The position numbers and the translations under genes are program-made. The notes below the pieces were generated by a model that was not told the origin of the DNA, did not search any database, and saw only the letters and a list, made by a program, of their open reading frames with translations. A stretch of 15,020 nucleotides of DNA, taken from contig CAMLDQ010000050.1 of the NCBI GenBank assembly GCA_946478965.1, positions 1-15,020 of the forward strand, in the 5' to 3' direction. This document shows positions 14,733 to 15,020 of this stretch, one piece after another; the first letter of the stretch is position 1; each line of letters opens with the position of its first letter. Origin of the DNA: an uncultured Methylobacillus sp. Its GTDB lineage: Bacteria; Pseudomonadota; Gammaproteobacteria; Burkholderiales; Methylophilaceae.

Positions 14733-15020
14733 CTATCCCATAATGTCGCTAATCGCCGTTACTACGGCAGCGACATCTTTCCTGGACAATTTAGCCGAAA
14801 TCGGCAAACTCACCGTCTCCCGCCCAATTTGCATCGCCTGGGGAAAATTCTCAGGCATCCATCCGAAAGTCTTCTGATAATACGGATGCTCTGGAATGCT
14901 CAGGTAGTGCACACCCACGCCGATGCCATGGGCCGTCATCCGGCTAAGGAATTCGTCTCGGGATATCCCCGCCTTGGCTTCATCGACAAGTATCGTGAAG
15001 AGGTGATAAGCGTGGCGAGT
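14733..15020 (-). CDS. DegT/DnrJ/EryC1/StrS-type sugar aminotransferase, C-terminal part
   Basis: The reading frame is open through the right edge, so the 95 residues seen are the C-terminal end of a longer protein (full members are about 370-400 residues). RHAYHLFTILVD (2-13), RDEFL (21-25), the GIGVGVHY stretch, PEHPYYQKTFGW and RETVSLPI match the small domain of PLP-dependent nucleotide-sugar aminotransferases such as ArnB, WbpE and PseC. The catalytic Lys would be in the missing part. The reaction is transfer of an amino group from glutamate to a keto-sugar nucleotide, giving an amino sugar. That makes it the natural source of an N-acylation acceptor for the genes that follow. The ATG at 14939 is internal and is not the start. 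Confidence 0.88.
   Translation of the reverse strand, partial: TRHAYHLFTILVDEAKAGISRDEFLSRMTAHGIGVGVHYLSIPEHPYYQKTFGWMPENFPQAMQIGRETVSLPISAKLSRKDVAAVVTAISDIMG

Noticed and set aside
1..15020. tRNA, rRNA, CRISPR arrays, insertion sequences or transposase genes
   Set aside because: No repeat-spacer pattern, transposase motif, terminal inverted repeats or RNA gene was recognised; almost all of the window is protein coding.

Overview
The window is a cell-surface polysaccharide (O-antigen, capsule or exopolysaccharide) biosynthesis region. It holds 16 genes, nearly all glycosyltransferases, sugar- or acyl-modifying enzymes and a lipid-linked oligosaccharide flippase. The host looks like a Gram-negative proteobacterium. 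The multispanning TPR protein at the left edge and the gene mix resemble Betaproteobacteria such as Nitrosomonadales, but this is inference from family resemblance. No ribosomal, tRNA or phylogenetic marker gene is present.

Layout: two gene trains converge. The plus-strand train enters from the left edge and ends at 5842. It encodes a GT-C type membrane protein with a TPR-like tail (5' end cut by the window), a DPM1-like polyprenyl-phosphate glycosyltransferase, a GT4 glycosyltransferase, a nucleotide-sugar epimerase/dehydratase and a GT2 glycosyltransferase. The minus-strand train enters from the right edge and ends at 5859. In transcription order it encodes a DegT-type sugar aminotransferase (5' end cut by the window), an unrecognised 206-residue protein, a KAS III-like ketosynthase, an acyl carrier protein, a hexapeptide-repeat acyltransferase, a class I methyltransferase, a Wzx-type flippase, a GT4 glycosyltransferase, a methyltransferase with a CxxC/CxxC head, a GT2 glycosyltransferase and a WbsX/GH99-like protein. 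Only 16 bp separate the trains. Most neighbours overlap by 1-11 bp or lie within about 25 bp, so each train is probably one operon with coupled translation. The only clear gap is 105 bp, upstream of the flippase.

How the genes may work together: nucleotide sugars are tailored by the epimerase and the aminotransferase, glycosyltransferases build a lipid-linked repeat unit, methyl and acyl groups decorate it, and the flippase exports it. The DPM1-like enzyme plausibly makes a polyprenyl-phosphate sugar that the adjacent GT-C protein uses on the periplasmic side. No Wzy polymerase, chain-length regulator, outer-membrane export protein or initiating sugar-phosphate transferase is visible, so the locus continues beyond the window.

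The most unusual part is the block from 12209 to the right edge: aminotransferase, unknown protein, ketosynthase III, dedicated acyl carrier protein and acyltransferase. It reads as a small dedicated acyl-synthesis line that could make and attach a non-acetyl acyl group to an amino sugar. The parts are visible in the sequence; the pathway and the acyl group are inference.
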